From Bacteroidota bacterium (GTDB lineage Bacteria > Bacteroidota > Bacteroidia > Chitinophagales > BACL12): DNA of 64,000 nucleotides. The position numbers and the translations under genes are program-made. The notes under the pieces were generated by a model, which was not told the origin of the DNA, made no database searches, and saw only the letters and a program-made list of their open reading frames with translations. The stretch covers positions 62,001-126,000 of the forward strand of contig JADKAC010000002.1 of the NCBI GenBank assembly GCA_016715425.1, given 5' to 3'. This document shows, piece after piece, positions 8,116-17,501 of the stretch (its first letter is position 1; every line of letters starts with the position of its first letter).

Positions 8116-9372
8116 ATGGAAGAAAACTTAAAATACTTTTTTCAAAAACTCACATCAAAACTTTGGTTTCGTCCGCTAATTTTTTGTTTAATTTCTATTG
8201 GCATTGCACTTTTAGGCCACCTAGCCGATAATAGTTTTTTGGTGGACATCGTACCCGTGATTGAAAAAAAATCATTAGAAAATTTGCTCACCAATATTTC
8301 TGCGAGTATGCTTGTAATTGCAATTTTCGCTGTGGGTTCTATGATCTCGGCTTACTCTGCAGCAACCGGAACAGCCACTCCCCGATCATTTAAATTGATT
8401 GTAGCAGATGATGTTTCCCAAAATGCATTATCCGTTTATATTGGATCATTCATTTTTAGCATAGTAGCATCTGTTGCATTACGGAATGAATATTATGGAC
8501 AGGCAGGAACATTCACGCTTTTCATTCTCACTCTCTTTGTTTTTGCTGTAGTGATACTCACATTTTTAAGATGGGTAGAACGTATTTCAAAATTAGGCCG
8601 CTTAGGACACACCATTAAAAAAATTGAAGAAGTAACTTTTAAAGCATTAGAAAATAGAATTGATGAACCTTATTTAGGTGGAGTACCTCAATTTGAAAAT
8701 GCAGAAAATGGTATTCCTGTTTTTGCAGATAAAGTAGGTTATGTGCAATATATTTATATGAGTAAATTGCAATCATTAGCCAAACATTATAATGTAACTA
8801 TTACCATTAAATGCATTCCCGGTGTATTTGTTTCTGATGATAAACCAATAGCATATATTCACAATGAAAATAATTTGGATGTAGTGGATAAGGATAAAAT
8901 CATAAAAGCATTTTCAATAGATAATAGCAGGTCTTTCGTTTATGATCCGAGGTTTGGATTGATTGCATTAAGTGAAATTTCAAGTCGTGCTTTATCTCCT
9001 GCTATTAATGATCCGGGTACTGCAATTGCAATTATTGGAAGTCACGTGCGTCTGTTTACTTTCTGGCTTAAAGCATTAAAAGAAAATAAAAAAGCAGAAA
9101 TAAAATATGATAAAATTCATGTTCCTATAATTGCGCTTGATGATATGTTTGAAGATGCCTTTCGACCAATTGCACGTGATGGTGCAAATAATATTGAAGT
9201 GATGCTTCGTCTTCAAAAAGCTTTTATTTCCTTATCACATGCAGGTAATTCAGAAGCAAAAGAAATTGCAGCTAAGCATTCTCGTGCTGCATTTGAAAGA
9301 GCGGAATTAGCAATGTCTTTTAAGAGTGATTTGGAAATATTAAAAAGTGAATGCCTATTTATTAAAATATAA
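8116..9372 (+). CDS. DUF2254 integral membrane protein
   Basis: A 418-residue membrane protein. The N-terminal half carries four hydrophobic segments (about residues 19-38, 58-82, 104-124 and 130-155). They include the conserved DUF2254 segment MISAYSAATGTATPRSF between helices 2 and 3. The C-terminal half is a soluble domain containing FEDAFRPIARDGANN and LSEISSRALSPAINDPGTA, also signatures of the family. The function of DUF2254 proteins is not established. The next gene starts 18 bp downstream, suggesting co-transcription with a DUF1801 protein. Confidence 0.8.
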   Translation: MEENLKYFFQKLTSKLWFRPLIFCLISIGIALLGHLADNSFLVDIVPVIEKKSLENLLTNISASMLVIAIFAVGSMISAYSAATGTATPRSFKLIVADDVSQNALSVYIGSFIFSIVASVALRNEYYGQAGTFTLFILTLFVFAVVILTFLRWVERISKLGRLGHTIKKIEEVTFKALENRIDEPYLGGVPQFENAENGIPVFADKVGYVQYIYMSKLQSLAKHYNVTITIKCIPGVFVSDDKPIAYIHNENNLDVVDKDKIIKAFSIDNSRSFVYDPRFGLIALSEISSRALSPAINDPGTAIAIIGSHVRLFTFWLKALKENKKAEIKYDKIHVPIIALDDMFEDAFRPIARDGANNIEVMLRLQKAFISLSHAGNSEAKEIAAKHSRAAFERAELAMSFKSDLEILKSECLFIKI

Positions 9373-9390
9373 ATTTAAAATCAATTAACA

Positions 9391-9795
9391 ATGCAAAAAG
9401 AAATACAAGAATATAATGAAGCTCATGATGCGGGCGATAAAGAAATTTGCAATCGTCTGGCTACAATCATTAACAATGTGCTTACAGAAGCTGAAAATAA
9501 AATCTGGCATGCGCATCCTGTGTGGTTTTTAGATGGCAATCCTATAGTGGGGTATAGCAAACAAAAAGCAGGTATCCGACTTATGTTTTGGAGTGGTGCT
9601 GACTTTGGTGAAGATGCATTGAATATAAAGGGCAAAAAATTTAAGGATGTATCAATTTTTTATAATGATGTTTCGGAAATAAATGAAATACATTTAAAAC
9701 GTTGGTTAAAAAAATCCAGAGAAATTCAGTGGGACTATAAAAATATTGTGAAGAGAAAAGGGAAATTAGTGCGATTGAATATTGTAGAAAAATAA
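9391..9795 (+). CDS. DUF1801 (YdhG-like) domain protein
   Basis: A 134-residue soluble protein of the DUF1801/YdhG family. Landmarks are the IWHAHPVWFLDGNPIVGY segment, which in the family holds the conserved aromatic pocket, and the following AGIRLMFWSGADF. There is no signal peptide or membrane helix. It follows the DUF2254 gene by 18 bp. The family fold resembles an iron-chaperone-like frataxin neighbour group, but no reaction is known. It ends in a short AT-rich gap facing the convergent efflux operon. Confidence 0.7.
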   Translation: MQKEIQEYNEAHDAGDKEICNRLATIINNVLTEAENKIWHAHPVWFLDGNPIVGYSKQKAGIRLMFWSGADFGEDALNIKGKKFKDVSIFYNDVSEINEIHLKRWLKKSREIQWDYKNIVKRKGKLVRLNIVEK

Positions 9796-9883
9796 TGCGC
9801 AATTTAATTACACTGAAAAAATTAAACTATAATTTAATTGATAACGCATAACTTCAGTATAATAATAAATCAATTAGAAAACA

Positions 9884-12800
9884 TCATTCTTGTTTCGCAT
9901 TTCCCATCTGTTTTAATTCTTCTAATTTCTTTTTGCCATAGGCAAATTTCGTAATGGCTACATATAACACAGGCACAATAAAAATTGCTAAGGATGTTGC
10001 GGCCAGCATTCCTCCAAACACAGTCCATCCAATTGTTTTTCTGGATTCTGCTGCTGCGCCCGATGCAAACACTAATGGCAATACACCAAATATAAATGCC
10101 AAGGATGTCATTATAATAGGACGTAATCTTAAACGCACTGAAGAGATAGTTGCCTGAATTAAATCCATGCCGCTATCCACTCTTTCCTTTGCAAATTCAA
10201 CAATTAAAATTGCATTCTTTGCCGCCAATCCAATTAAAGTTATCAAACCAATTTGCGCATAAATATTATTACTAATATTCGGCAATAAACTCAATGTAAT
10301 TATAGAACCTAAAGCACCAATCGGCACTGCTAATAACACAGAAAATGGTACAGACCAACTTTCATAAAGCGCCGCTAAAAACAGAAATACAAAAACTAAT
10401 GAAAGACCGAAAATCATTAATGTTTTATCACCCGCTGCAATTTCTTCTTTTGACATTCCTGAAAATTCATAACTATAACCTACTGGCAAAGTTTCTTCTG
10501 CAGTTTCTCTTAATGCCTGAATAGCTTGTCCACTGCTATAACCTTGTTTTGAAGTACCATTTATTTCTATTGAGCGATTCACATTATAGTGAGATATTAA
10601 TGAAGGGCTTTCAATTAATTTAGAACTAATCAATGAGCTTAATGGAACCATATTCCCTTCTGTATTTCTCACATAATATTTTCCAATTTCTTCTATGGAT
10701 GCACGGAAAGAACTATCCGCCTGACTTACTACTCTAAAATTTCTGCCATATAAATTAAAGTCATTAATATATCTGCTGCCAAGCAATGATGAAAGTGTAT
10801 TATAAATATCAGAAATCTGTACACCTAATTGCTTTGCTTTTGCTCGATCCACTTCCACTTGATAACTAGGAGTATTTGCAGTAAAGAAAGTATATGCAAA
10901 ATCAATTTCAGGGCGCTTATTTACCTCCGCAATAAAATCATTGGCAACCTTGCTGAAAGTTTTAATATCATCCGTGCTCGTAGTCTGTTCTAATTGAAAA
11001 TTAAATCCCGCAGACCTTCCCAAACCCGGCACTGGAGGAGGCGCCACCACCAATACTCTGGCTTCCCGAATATCAGCCGTTGTATCTTGAATTTTTTTCA
11101 AAATACTCATCGCATCCTGACCTTTTCCTTTTCTTTCATCCCACGGTTTTAGCATGATCCACATTGTACCTACATTCGATTTATTTGAGCCTTGAAATGC
11201 ATTAAAACCTGCAAGTCCCCCCACTACGGAAACTTCAGGAATTGCTTTAATTCTTTTCACCAATTCTAAGAGCATCGCATAACTTCTTTCTGTAGAAGTT
11301 GCTTCCGCCATTTCATAAGTTGCCATTAAAGTACCTTCATCTTCTTGAGGAATAAAACCGGTTGGTTTTTTTGCAAATAAAAATACAAGTGCAACAATTA
11401 ACACTACCAACAAACCAAAAACATAACGAGTATTTCGAATCCATAAGGCAACTCCCCGAGTATAAGAAGCAGTAATTTTTCCAAAGCGATTATTAAAAGA
11501 AATGAAGAATTTTTCTAATACATTTTTCTTTTCCTTTTTGCTTTTTGATGGACGTAACATTAGAGAACATAATGCAGGCGTAAGTGATAAGGCTACAAAA
11601 GCAGAAATAAGAACAGAAACTGCAATCGTAATTGCAAACTGCTGATATAATCTTCCCACAATACCCGGAATAAAACCAACAGGAACAAATACCGCTGCTA
11701 AGATTAAAGCGATTGCAATTACCGGCCCCGATATATCTTTCATTGCTCTGCGGGTCGCTTCCTTTGCACTTAAATTATAATGATCAATATTATGCTGAGC
11801 TGCTTCAACAACTATAATAGCATCATCCACCACAATACCAATCGCCAGAATAAAAGCAAATAATGTAAGTGTGTTGATAGTAAATCCAAGTATTGAAAAT
11901 AATGCAAATGTGCCGATGATAGAAACAGGAATTGCCAATACTGGAATCAACGTTGCTCGCCAATCCTGAAGAAATAAATACACTACTATTATTACTAATA
12001 ATAAGGCTTCCAATAACGTAATCATTACTTCATTAATAGAAGCTTCAATAACAGAAACAGATTCATTCGGTATCAGATAATCAAAATCGCTGGGGAAGGT
12101 TTTTTTCAATTCATCTAACTTATCAATAATGCCTTTGTAAGTTTCTAATGTATTTGATTCCGGTGTTTGATATACAATTACATAAGTTGCAGGCTGACCA
12201 TTCACGGTGGAATTATGTCCGTAATTAAATTTTCCTAATTCTACTGTTGCAACATCTTTTAAATAAATTACATTGCCGGTTCCGGGATTACTTCTAACTA
12301 TTATATTTTCAAATTGCTCTACGGTATTAATTCTACTATTGGTGATTACATTATATTCAAAACTTTGAAATCCTTTTTGTGGAACACCTCCAACCGTGCC
12401 GGGAGCAATTTGAATATTCTGTTCATTAATTGCTTGTGTAATATCATCCGGAGTTAAACTTAATGCAGCAAGTTTTTCAGGACTCAACCAAAGACGCATA
12501 CTAAAATCATCACCATGCGAATCAATATCACCTACACCTTTCACACGCTTTAATGCATCCTGCACATAGATGTTTACATAGTTACCGATGAAACTTGAAC
12601 TGTGTGTTCCATTCGGAGAATAAAAAGCAAAAATTGCCAATGCACTTGGATTTCTTTTGCGCACAGTAATGCCTAATCTTTTTACTTCTTCAGGTAAAGT
12701 AGGTAACGCAACATTCACTCTGTTTTGAACATCCACAGTTGCGATATCTATATCCGTTCCCATATCAAACACCACACTCACATTACTTCTTCCACTGGAT

Positions 12801-13051
12801 GAACTTGCACTTGTAATATAACTCATACCCGGAGTTCCATTTATTTGAGTCTCCATCGGCGTAGTAGTTGTTTGCTCCACCGTTATCGCATCTGCACCAA
12901 TAAAATTTCCCGAAACAGAAACTGTTGGTGGAGAAATATTTGGATATTTTGATACAGGTAAATTCAATAAAGAAAGAATACCCACCAACATAATTACAAT
13001 GGATATTACTATTGCTGTTACCGGTCTATTTATAAAAGTTTCTGCAATCAT
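9884..13051 (-). CDS. RND multidrug efflux pump, inner-membrane transporter (AcrB/MexB type)
   Basis: A 1,055-residue HAE1-type RND transporter, full length for the family. It opens MIAETFINRPVTAIVISIV, the first membrane helix, then the porter domain with VSKYPNISPPTVSV. The proton-relay aspartates are in GIVVDDAIIVVEA near residue 400. The second half has the lysine helix GLAAKNAILIVEFAKE. There are twelve predicted membrane segments in two blocks of six. It is the last gene of a three-gene minus-strand operon (outer-membrane channel, adaptor, pump) with gaps of 10 and 26 bp. The pump would export amphipathic drugs or detergents using proton motive force. The substrate range cannot be deduced, and no regulator gene is directly adjacent. 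Confidence 0.95.
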   Translation of the reverse strand: MIAETFINRPVTAIVISIVIMLVGILSLLNLPVSKYPNISPPTVSVSGNFIGADAITVEQTTTTPMETQINGTPGMSYITSASSSSGRSNVSVVFDMGTDIDIATVDVQNRVNVALPTLPEEVKRLGITVRKRNPSALAIFAFYSPNGTHSSSFIGNYVNIYVQDALKRVKGVGDIDSHGDDFSMRLWLSPEKLAALSLTPDDITQAINEQNIQIAPGTVGGVPQKGFQSFEYNVITNSRINTVEQFENIIVRSNPGTGNVIYLKDVATVELGKFNYGHNSTVNGQPATYVIVYQTPESNTLETYKGIIDKLDELKKTFPSDFDYLIPNESVSVIEASINEVMITLLEALLLVIIVVYLFLQDWRATLIPVLAIPVSIIGTFALFSILGFTINTLTLFAFILAIGIVVDDAIIVVEAAQHNIDHYNLSAKEATRRAMKDISGPVIAIALILAAVFVPVGFIPGIVGRLYQQFAITIAVSVLISAFVALSLTPALCSLMLRPSKSKKEKKNVLEKFFISFNNRFGKITASYTRGVALWIRNTRYVFGLLVVLIVALVFLFAKKPTGFIPQEDEGTLMATYEMAEATSTERSYAMLLELVKRIKAIPEVSVVGGLAGFNAFQGSNKSNVGTMWIMLKPWDERKGKGQDAMSILKKIQDTTADIREARVLVVAPPPVPGLGRSAGFNFQLEQTTSTDDIKTFSKVANDFIAEVNKRPEIDFAYTFFTANTPSYQVEVDRAKAKQLGVQISDIYNTLSSLLGSRYINDFNLYGRNFRVVSQADSSFRASIEEIGKYYVRNTEGNMVPLSSLISSKLIESPSLISHYNVNRSIEINGTSKQGYSSGQAIQALRETAEETLPVGYSYEFSGMSKEEIAAGDKTLMIFGLSLVFVFLFLAALYESWSVPFSVLLAVPIGALGSIITLSLLPNISNNIYAQIGLITLIGLAAKNAILIVEFAKERVDSGMDLIQATISSVRLRLRPIIMTSLAFIFGVLPLVFASGAAAESRKTIGWTVFGGMLAATSLAIFIVPVLYVAITKFAYGKKKLEELKQMGNAKQE

Positions 13052-13077
13052 TTTTTTAAATCTCTAATTTGTTGAAT

Positions 13078-14184
13078 TTACTTTTCTTCAATTTTTATAA
13101 CAGAACCTTCATGCAATTTTTGAACACCTTCCACCACAATTGTTTCTCCGGTTTTTAATCCGTCCAACACAATTACTTTATCCTCTATTTGTCTTCCTAA
13201 TTTCAATTGTCGTTCATGCACTACTGAACTATCTCCAACTACATACACTATAAATTCTCCCAATGATTCCGAAACTGATTTGTAAGGAATTAATTCAAAT
13301 TGTGTTGCTGTATTATTTTTTACACGCACTGAAGTATTCATTCCGGGTTTTAATAATTCTTTATCATTTGCAAAAATTAATCGGATTTTAATTGTACCTG
13401 TTTGCGGATCCACTGCTCTGTCAATAAAACTTATGGTACCCGATTCAGGATATATTTCATCACCAAAAGCAATGGTGAATATTGAATCTTGAAGAATATT
13501 TTTATCACGCTGTAATTGCGTAAAACGAAATATCTCTTTTTGATCAATTGTAAAATCAACTGCGATCGGATGGTCTGTAGAAATAGTATTTAAAGTAGTT
13601 TGTCCGGCCACTACCGCAGTACCCACTTTCACTTGCGATATTCCAATTGTGCCGGTGAAAGGTGCATAGATATTTGAAAATTTAACTTGTGCATACACAC
13701 TGGCCACTCTTGCTTTTGCCGCATCCACTTGCATTTTAGTCGCTTCTAAACTTGCATTTGCATAATCTACCTGTTGTTTTGCAATTGCATCATTTTGTTC
13801 CAACTCACGATATCTGTCTGCATCCTTTTGCGCTTTTATCAGATTCGCTTCCTGCACTTGAAGATCTGCTTTCGCTTGCTGATAATTTGCTTCGTAAACC
13901 TGCGCATCAATACTATATAACAGTTGACCTTCTTTTACATTTGCTCCATCCTGAAAATTTACTTTGGTGATATATCCACTCACCTGTGCTGTAAGATTTA
14001 TTTCTTTTAATGCCGTAATCATTCCTGGATATTCTTCATAATAAACCGCTGTTGTAGAAATAACTTCTGCAACAGTTACAGGAATAGCATTGGATTTTTG
14101 TACCTGATGTTCTTTGGAAGAGCCACAAGAATAAAAAATAAAAGCGATTGCAACAGTAGCTAAAAAAATGATTTTAAAACGCAT
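13078..14184 (-). CDS. RND efflux periplasmic adaptor (membrane-fusion protein)
   Basis: A 368-residue adaptor of the AcrA/MexA type. It has an N-terminal lipoprotein signal with lipobox FYSC (Cys20), so it is anchored to the inner membrane. The lipoyl-like half motif GYITKVNFQDGANVKEGQLL is followed by a long alpha-helical hairpin (about residues 95-155, AKADLQVQEANLIKAQKDAD), then the second lipoyl half and beta-barrel (YAPFTGTIG, GTAVVAGQ, ISFIDRAVDPQTGTI). The adaptor joins the RND pump to the TolC channel. It is the middle gene of the operon, 26 bp before the pump gene and 10 bp after tolC. Confidence 0.93.
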   Translation of the reverse strand: MRFKIIFLATVAIAFIFYSCGSSKEHQVQKSNAIPVTVAEVISTTAVYYEEYPGMITALKEINLTAQVSGYITKVNFQDGANVKEGQLLYSIDAQVYEANYQQAKADLQVQEANLIKAQKDADRYRELEQNDAIAKQQVDYANASLEATKMQVDAAKARVASVYAQVKFSNIYAPFTGTIGISQVKVGTAVVAGQTTLNTISTDHPIAVDFTIDQKEIFRFTQLQRDKNILQDSIFTIAFGDEIYPESGTISFIDRAVDPQTGTIKIRLIFANDKELLKPGMNTSVRVKNNTATQFELIPYKSVSESLGEFIVYVVGDSSVVHERQLKLGRQIEDKVIVLDGLKTGETIVVEGVQKLHEGSVIKIEEK

Positions 14185-14194
14185 TGATAATTGT

Positions 14195-15544
14195 TTAATA
14201 TTTTATAATTCCTAAGGCTTGTTCCACATCTAATTTGCTGGACAACACCTCGTAAAGTGCATTGTAATAATTAATTTGTGCAGTTTTCAAATCGGATTCC
14301 GCAGTAATTACATCTAAGAAAGCTTTCACACCCGAGCGATATTGTAATTGAATAATATCATATACCTCTTGCGCTAATGCTAAATTTTCTTCTAAACTTA
14401 AATAATGATTTAAGCTTGCTTTATAATTTGATATTGCAGTTTGATATTCTGTATTGATGAAATATTGATAACTTAAAATATCATTGTCCACCTGATCAAT
14501 TAAAAACTCCGCTCCTTTAATTTGCTGTGTTCTTTTTCCTCCCTGAAAAATTGGATAGGAAAGTCCAATACCAATATAAGCACTTGGATAAGCTGTAGAA
14601 TACACTTCGGAAAATTGATTATTCAGATAATTCAAATTATAATTTCCAAAGGCATAAACATCCGGCAAAAAGCTCCATTTAAAATAACTCAGATTATATT
14701 GTTGTAATCTTCTTTGCGTTTCCAATTGTTGAATTTCTATACGTTGTGCATATTCTACACTATGTGTTGTATCAATATAGATTTCATTCCGCATTGCCAC
14801 AGTATCAAATGCTAAGGTGATATTATCTGAACCGGAATAACCCATCAATTCTTTCAGATATACTTTCTTTGATTTTAATCTTTCTTCAATAAACACTTTC
14901 TGTGATTTCGAATTATTCAAAGCGATGGTTGCTCTTTTATAATCTGTTTTATCTACAATTCCACTTTGATATTGATAATAAGCATCGTTTACACTTTGCG
15001 TATTGCGAATAATATCTTCAGCCAAAACTTTATTTTGTTGTTCGATAAGAATAATATTATAAAATGCTTTACTTACTTCAACTGCCAAATCAATTTTCTG
15101 AGCTGAGGTTTGCTGCTGGGATGCAATTCTAATATCATCTGCACTTTGAGAAGCAAACAAAACATCCTGATTAAAAATAGTTTGTGTTGCATTCAATAAT
15201 AAACCGGAAGTATTTTCACTACCTATTTGCACCACATTTCCATTAAAATCTGTAGAGGAAAGCAAAAAATTATGTTGAAGATTATAGTTTAATCCAACTT
15301 GCGGATACCATTCTGATAATTTACTTTTTATGGTTGTCTCCACATAGGCTTCATTCAGTGTTGCATTTTGTATTTGAGGATTATTTTGAAGTGCAAATTG
15401 GATACACTCTTCTATGGTGAGTGGTTCTTGCAAATCCTTTACATTATTTTCTTGCGCAATTAGAAAGCAGGATGAAATGGAAATGACTATAAATAATCCG
15501 ATTATCTTTTTAAAATCAATATACTTATAACTACGAAAATTCAT
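14195..15544 (-). CDS. TolC-family outer-membrane efflux channel
   Basis: A 449-residue outer-membrane factor with a signal peptide (IGLFIVISISSCFLIA). Two repeated halves follow: LTIEECIQFALQNNPQIQ at the N-terminus, the typical conserved LxEAIxxALxxNP motif, and the mirrored helices near residue 375 with YRSGVKAFLDVITAESDLK. Alternating long helices and membrane strands (VGLNYNLQH, YAFGNYNLNYLN, IGIGLSYPIFQGG) fit the trimeric channel-tunnel. It is the first gene of the minus-strand efflux operon. A TATTTTGA box about 20 bp upstream of the start on the minus strand is a plausible -7 element. Confidence 0.93.
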   Translation of the reverse strand: MNFRSYKYIDFKKIIGLFIVISISSCFLIAQENNVKDLQEPLTIEECIQFALQNNPQIQNATLNEAYVETTIKSKLSEWYPQVGLNYNLQHNFLLSSTDFNGNVVQIGSENTSGLLLNATQTIFNQDVLFASQSADDIRIASQQQTSAQKIDLAVEVSKAFYNIILIEQQNKVLAEDIIRNTQSVNDAYYQYQSGIVDKTDYKRATIALNNSKSQKVFIEERLKSKKVYLKELMGYSGSDNITLAFDTVAMRNEIYIDTTHSVEYAQRIEIQQLETQRRLQQYNLSYFKWSFLPDVYAFGNYNLNYLNNQFSEVYSTAYPSAYIGIGLSYPIFQGGKRTQQIKGAEFLIDQVDNDILSYQYFINTEYQTAISNYKASLNHYLSLEENLALAQEVYDIIQLQYRSGVKAFLDVITAESDLKTAQINYYNALYEVLSSKLDVEQALGIIKY

Positions 15545-15937
15545 TCAATAACAATTTAAATCAAAATACGAATCTCTATATAATGCCTTAACCCCACAAA
15601 ACTAGATTTGATTGAGATGTAATACCAATCCAATGAACACAGGCAATTTTACAAAGTTCAACTTTTCTTTAATATTCAAATAGGTATTTCATCCCATCAA
15701 CTTCTTCCAAAGGTTGGGTAATCTCTTCAAATAGTGGTTTTGAGTGAATGGTTTTGAAAACTTAATACTCTCACCGAATTACTATTTTAGTTCAATGTTT
15801 TTCAGAACAATACTTTCAAATATAAAAACATCATTCATTATTCAACTCGATAGAATTACTCGCAGATAACTTTAGGTAAACATAAATGAAACATTAATCG
15901 CTAAAAGTTCCTATATTGCATTTCAAATTCCGGAATA
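15545..15937. other. Divergent intergenic region, 393 bp, no gene seen
   Basis: This gap separates the minus-strand efflux operon from the plus-strand tail-tube-like gene, so it must hold promoters for both. On the minus strand, TATTTTGA lies near 15565. On the plus strand, TATATTGC at 15912-15919 lies 18 bp before the next ATG. No tRNA, hairpin-plus-T-run, repeat array or credible reading frame is visible. It has none of the word-like repeats that fill long gaps further right. Confidence 0.5.
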
Positions 15938-16462
15938 ATGAATCCACTTATTTATTTAGCTATTTTAATGTTCCTTATTCTCTGCGGTATTTTAATATAT
16001 CTTATTTATCTCATTTATAAACAACAACAGGCTATGTCAAATTTTCCTTTATCCAGTTATCACTTTACAGTAGAGTGGGGCGGAACTAGAATTGGGTTCA
16101 CCGAAGTTTCTGGTTTAGATATAGAGTTTACTCCAATTAAATACCGGGATGGTGCTTCAAAGGAAGAAATTACTACTTCTGTTCCCGGGCTAAAAAAATT
16201 CAGTAATATTATTTTAAAACGTGGAATAACTACTGACGATAATGAATTTTTTGAATGGCTTGAAACCAAATTAAATAATTTAATTGATAAAAGAGATATC
16301 ATCATAAAACTTTTAGATGAACAACATAACCCGGTAGTAACATGGAAAGCAGAAGGCGCATATCCGGTTAAATATTCAGGACCAATACTTAGAGCAACAG
16401 GAAATGAAGTAGCTATGGAGCAATTGGAATTAGCGCACGAGGGACTTACTCTTGTGAAGTAG
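15938..16462 (+). CDS. Phage-tail-tube-like (gp19/TIGR02241-type) protein with N-terminal membrane helix
   Basis: A 174-residue protein. Residues 36-174 are a complete tail-tube domain as in phage T4 gp19 and the tube proteins of extracellular contractile injection systems. Landmarks are SSYHFTVEWGGTRIGFTEVS, YRDGASKEE, FSNIILKRGITTDDNEFFEW and the terminal GNEVAMEQLELAHEGL. Residues 1-27 (PLIYLAILMFLILCGILIYL onward) form a clear transmembrane helix, which soluble tube proteins lack. An internal ATG at 16034 (Met33) would give a canonical tube protein, so either the long form is membrane-anchored or both forms are made. No sheath, baseplate, spike or ATPase gene lies anywhere in the window. 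The domain call is firm; the anchored topology is inferred. Confidence 0.8.
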   Translation: MNPLIYLAILMFLILCGILIYLIYLIYKQQQAMSNFPLSSYHFTVEWGGTRIGFTEVSGLDIEFTPIKYRDGASKEEITTSVPGLKKFSNIILKRGITTDDNEFFEWLETKLNNLIDKRDIIIKLLDEQHNPVVTWKAEGAYPVKYSGPILRATGNEVAMEQLELAHEGLTLVK

Positions 16463-16635
16463 AAAGCTTCACATCACCCTAAATAATTTTTTATTCTATT
16501 AATGGCTCATCTCATTTAAAAAGTAGATAAACTGAATTTCAATTCCATTTTTAAAATATATTTTTCTCGCATGGAAGTTTTTATAAAATTATTTGCGATT
16601 TTTAATTAGCCTACAAATTAGAATGGAAATATGTT

Positions 16636-17251
16636 ATGATAAAAATCTATTCCCTAATATTTACATTGACACTGATTTGTTTTTTATTATTTTCCCTCAG
16701 TAGTTATGGGCAAGAGAAAGACAGTCTTTCAAAAAAAAAACGAAAACTTTTTTATTTCAGAATTCATTTGTTACAATTTTGAAATGCTGTCAGGTGGATT
16801 TAATCTTCAGTATATTAATAAAAAGAATTTTTTTATGGGTGGAATTAATCTTGAATCATTTACACCCTATAAAAGTTTGCCGATTTTTTCTTTAGCTACT
16901 AACGCTGAAGCAACAGATAATTTAATTGAATACTTTATTTCCTACGGCAGAATTATCACAACACCAACTCATTTAGTCCGATTTAAATTTGCGGCAGGTC
17001 CTTCTTTATACTATTACAAAGAAACTGTAGATTATGAATATCACTCGAATTCTTTTCTATTTAATGGTTCTTATTCTCAAGTTTATGAAGACTATACTTC
17101 AATAGGATTGCACTTATATAGTGCAGTAGATTTCCCCCTATTGCGGTGGTTTGGTCTGGCTGCGGTTCTTTCCGGAAATATCAATTCCAGAAAGTCATTT
17201 ATTAATCTGGGTGTTGAATTAAATTTTGGTAAGCTTCGCAATAGAAATTGA
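16636..17251 (+). pseudogene. Exported beta-barrel-like protein, frameshifted in a run of ten A
   Basis: ATG 16636 opens a good signal peptide (IYSLIFTLTLICFLLFSLSS, then YGQ) followed by EKDSLSKKK. The frame then passes through ten consecutive A (16731-16740) and soon stops. The long downstream frame (16706-17251), shifted by one base, reads as the mature part: NENFFISEFICYNFEMLSGG, VRFKFAAGPSLYYY and FINLGVELNFG, with barrel-like alternation and a final strand. Removing one A joins signal and mature regions without gap. It could be a true frameshift, a phase-variable tract, slippage during expression, or a homopolymer read error. I do not recognise the family beyond an outer-membrane barrel. 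The last codons run into a repeat-rich gap. Confidence 0.65.
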
Positions 17252-17254
17252 TGA

Positions 17255-17480
17255 GATTGCCACGTCGCTACCCCGATCTCTTATCGGGGTCACTCCTCGC
17301 AATGACGCTCTATCGAAACATGAAACTCGGAACTTGAATCTCGAAACACGAAACCCGGAACCCGGAACTCGAAACTTAATTTTTTTTTGTAAATGGTCTA
17401 AGTCAATAATCAAAGTTTTTTGCCAAACGCCAACCGCCAATAGCCAACAGCCAACTGCCAACAGCCAATACCCAATACTA
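17255..17480. repeat. Composite intergenic repeat block (reverse D-C-E order)
   Basis: First occurrence in the window of the word-like repeats. It begins with a hairpin CCCCGAT (17271-17277)/ATCGGGG (17283-17289) inside a CTCGCAATGACG-type sequence. Next come AACCCGGAACTCGAAAC words (8 bp period), a T-tract, AGTCAATAATCAAAG words, and finally six or more GCCAACxGCCAAT words (7 bp period, 17424-17470) ending in CCAATACCCAATAC. It lies between the barrel gene and the lipid ABC permease. An open frame runs through it into the permease, but this looks accidental. Confidence 0.8.
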
Positions 17481-17484
17481 TTTC

Positions 17485-17492
17485 TATTTTTA
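17485..17492 (+). promoter_or_regulatory. -7 promoter box of the Mla-type ABC operon
   Basis: TATTTTTA, close to the Bacteroidota -7 consensus TAnnTTTG, lies 9 bp before ATG 17502. This supports that ATG as the permease start and implies a very short leader. Confidence 0.4.
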
Positions 17493-17501
17493 CAACCAAT
17501 C

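Noticed and set aside
15938..16462. Type VI secretion Hcp protein
   Set aside because: The sequence pattern (WGGTxIGFTEVSG, NEVAMEQLELAHEG) is that of gp19-type phage and eCIS tube proteins, and no T6SS gene is near.
17226..17501. N-terminal extension of the Mla-type permease
   Set aside because: The 92 extra codons are built from intergenic repeat words, and a -7 box lies just before ATG 17502. They are not protein-like.
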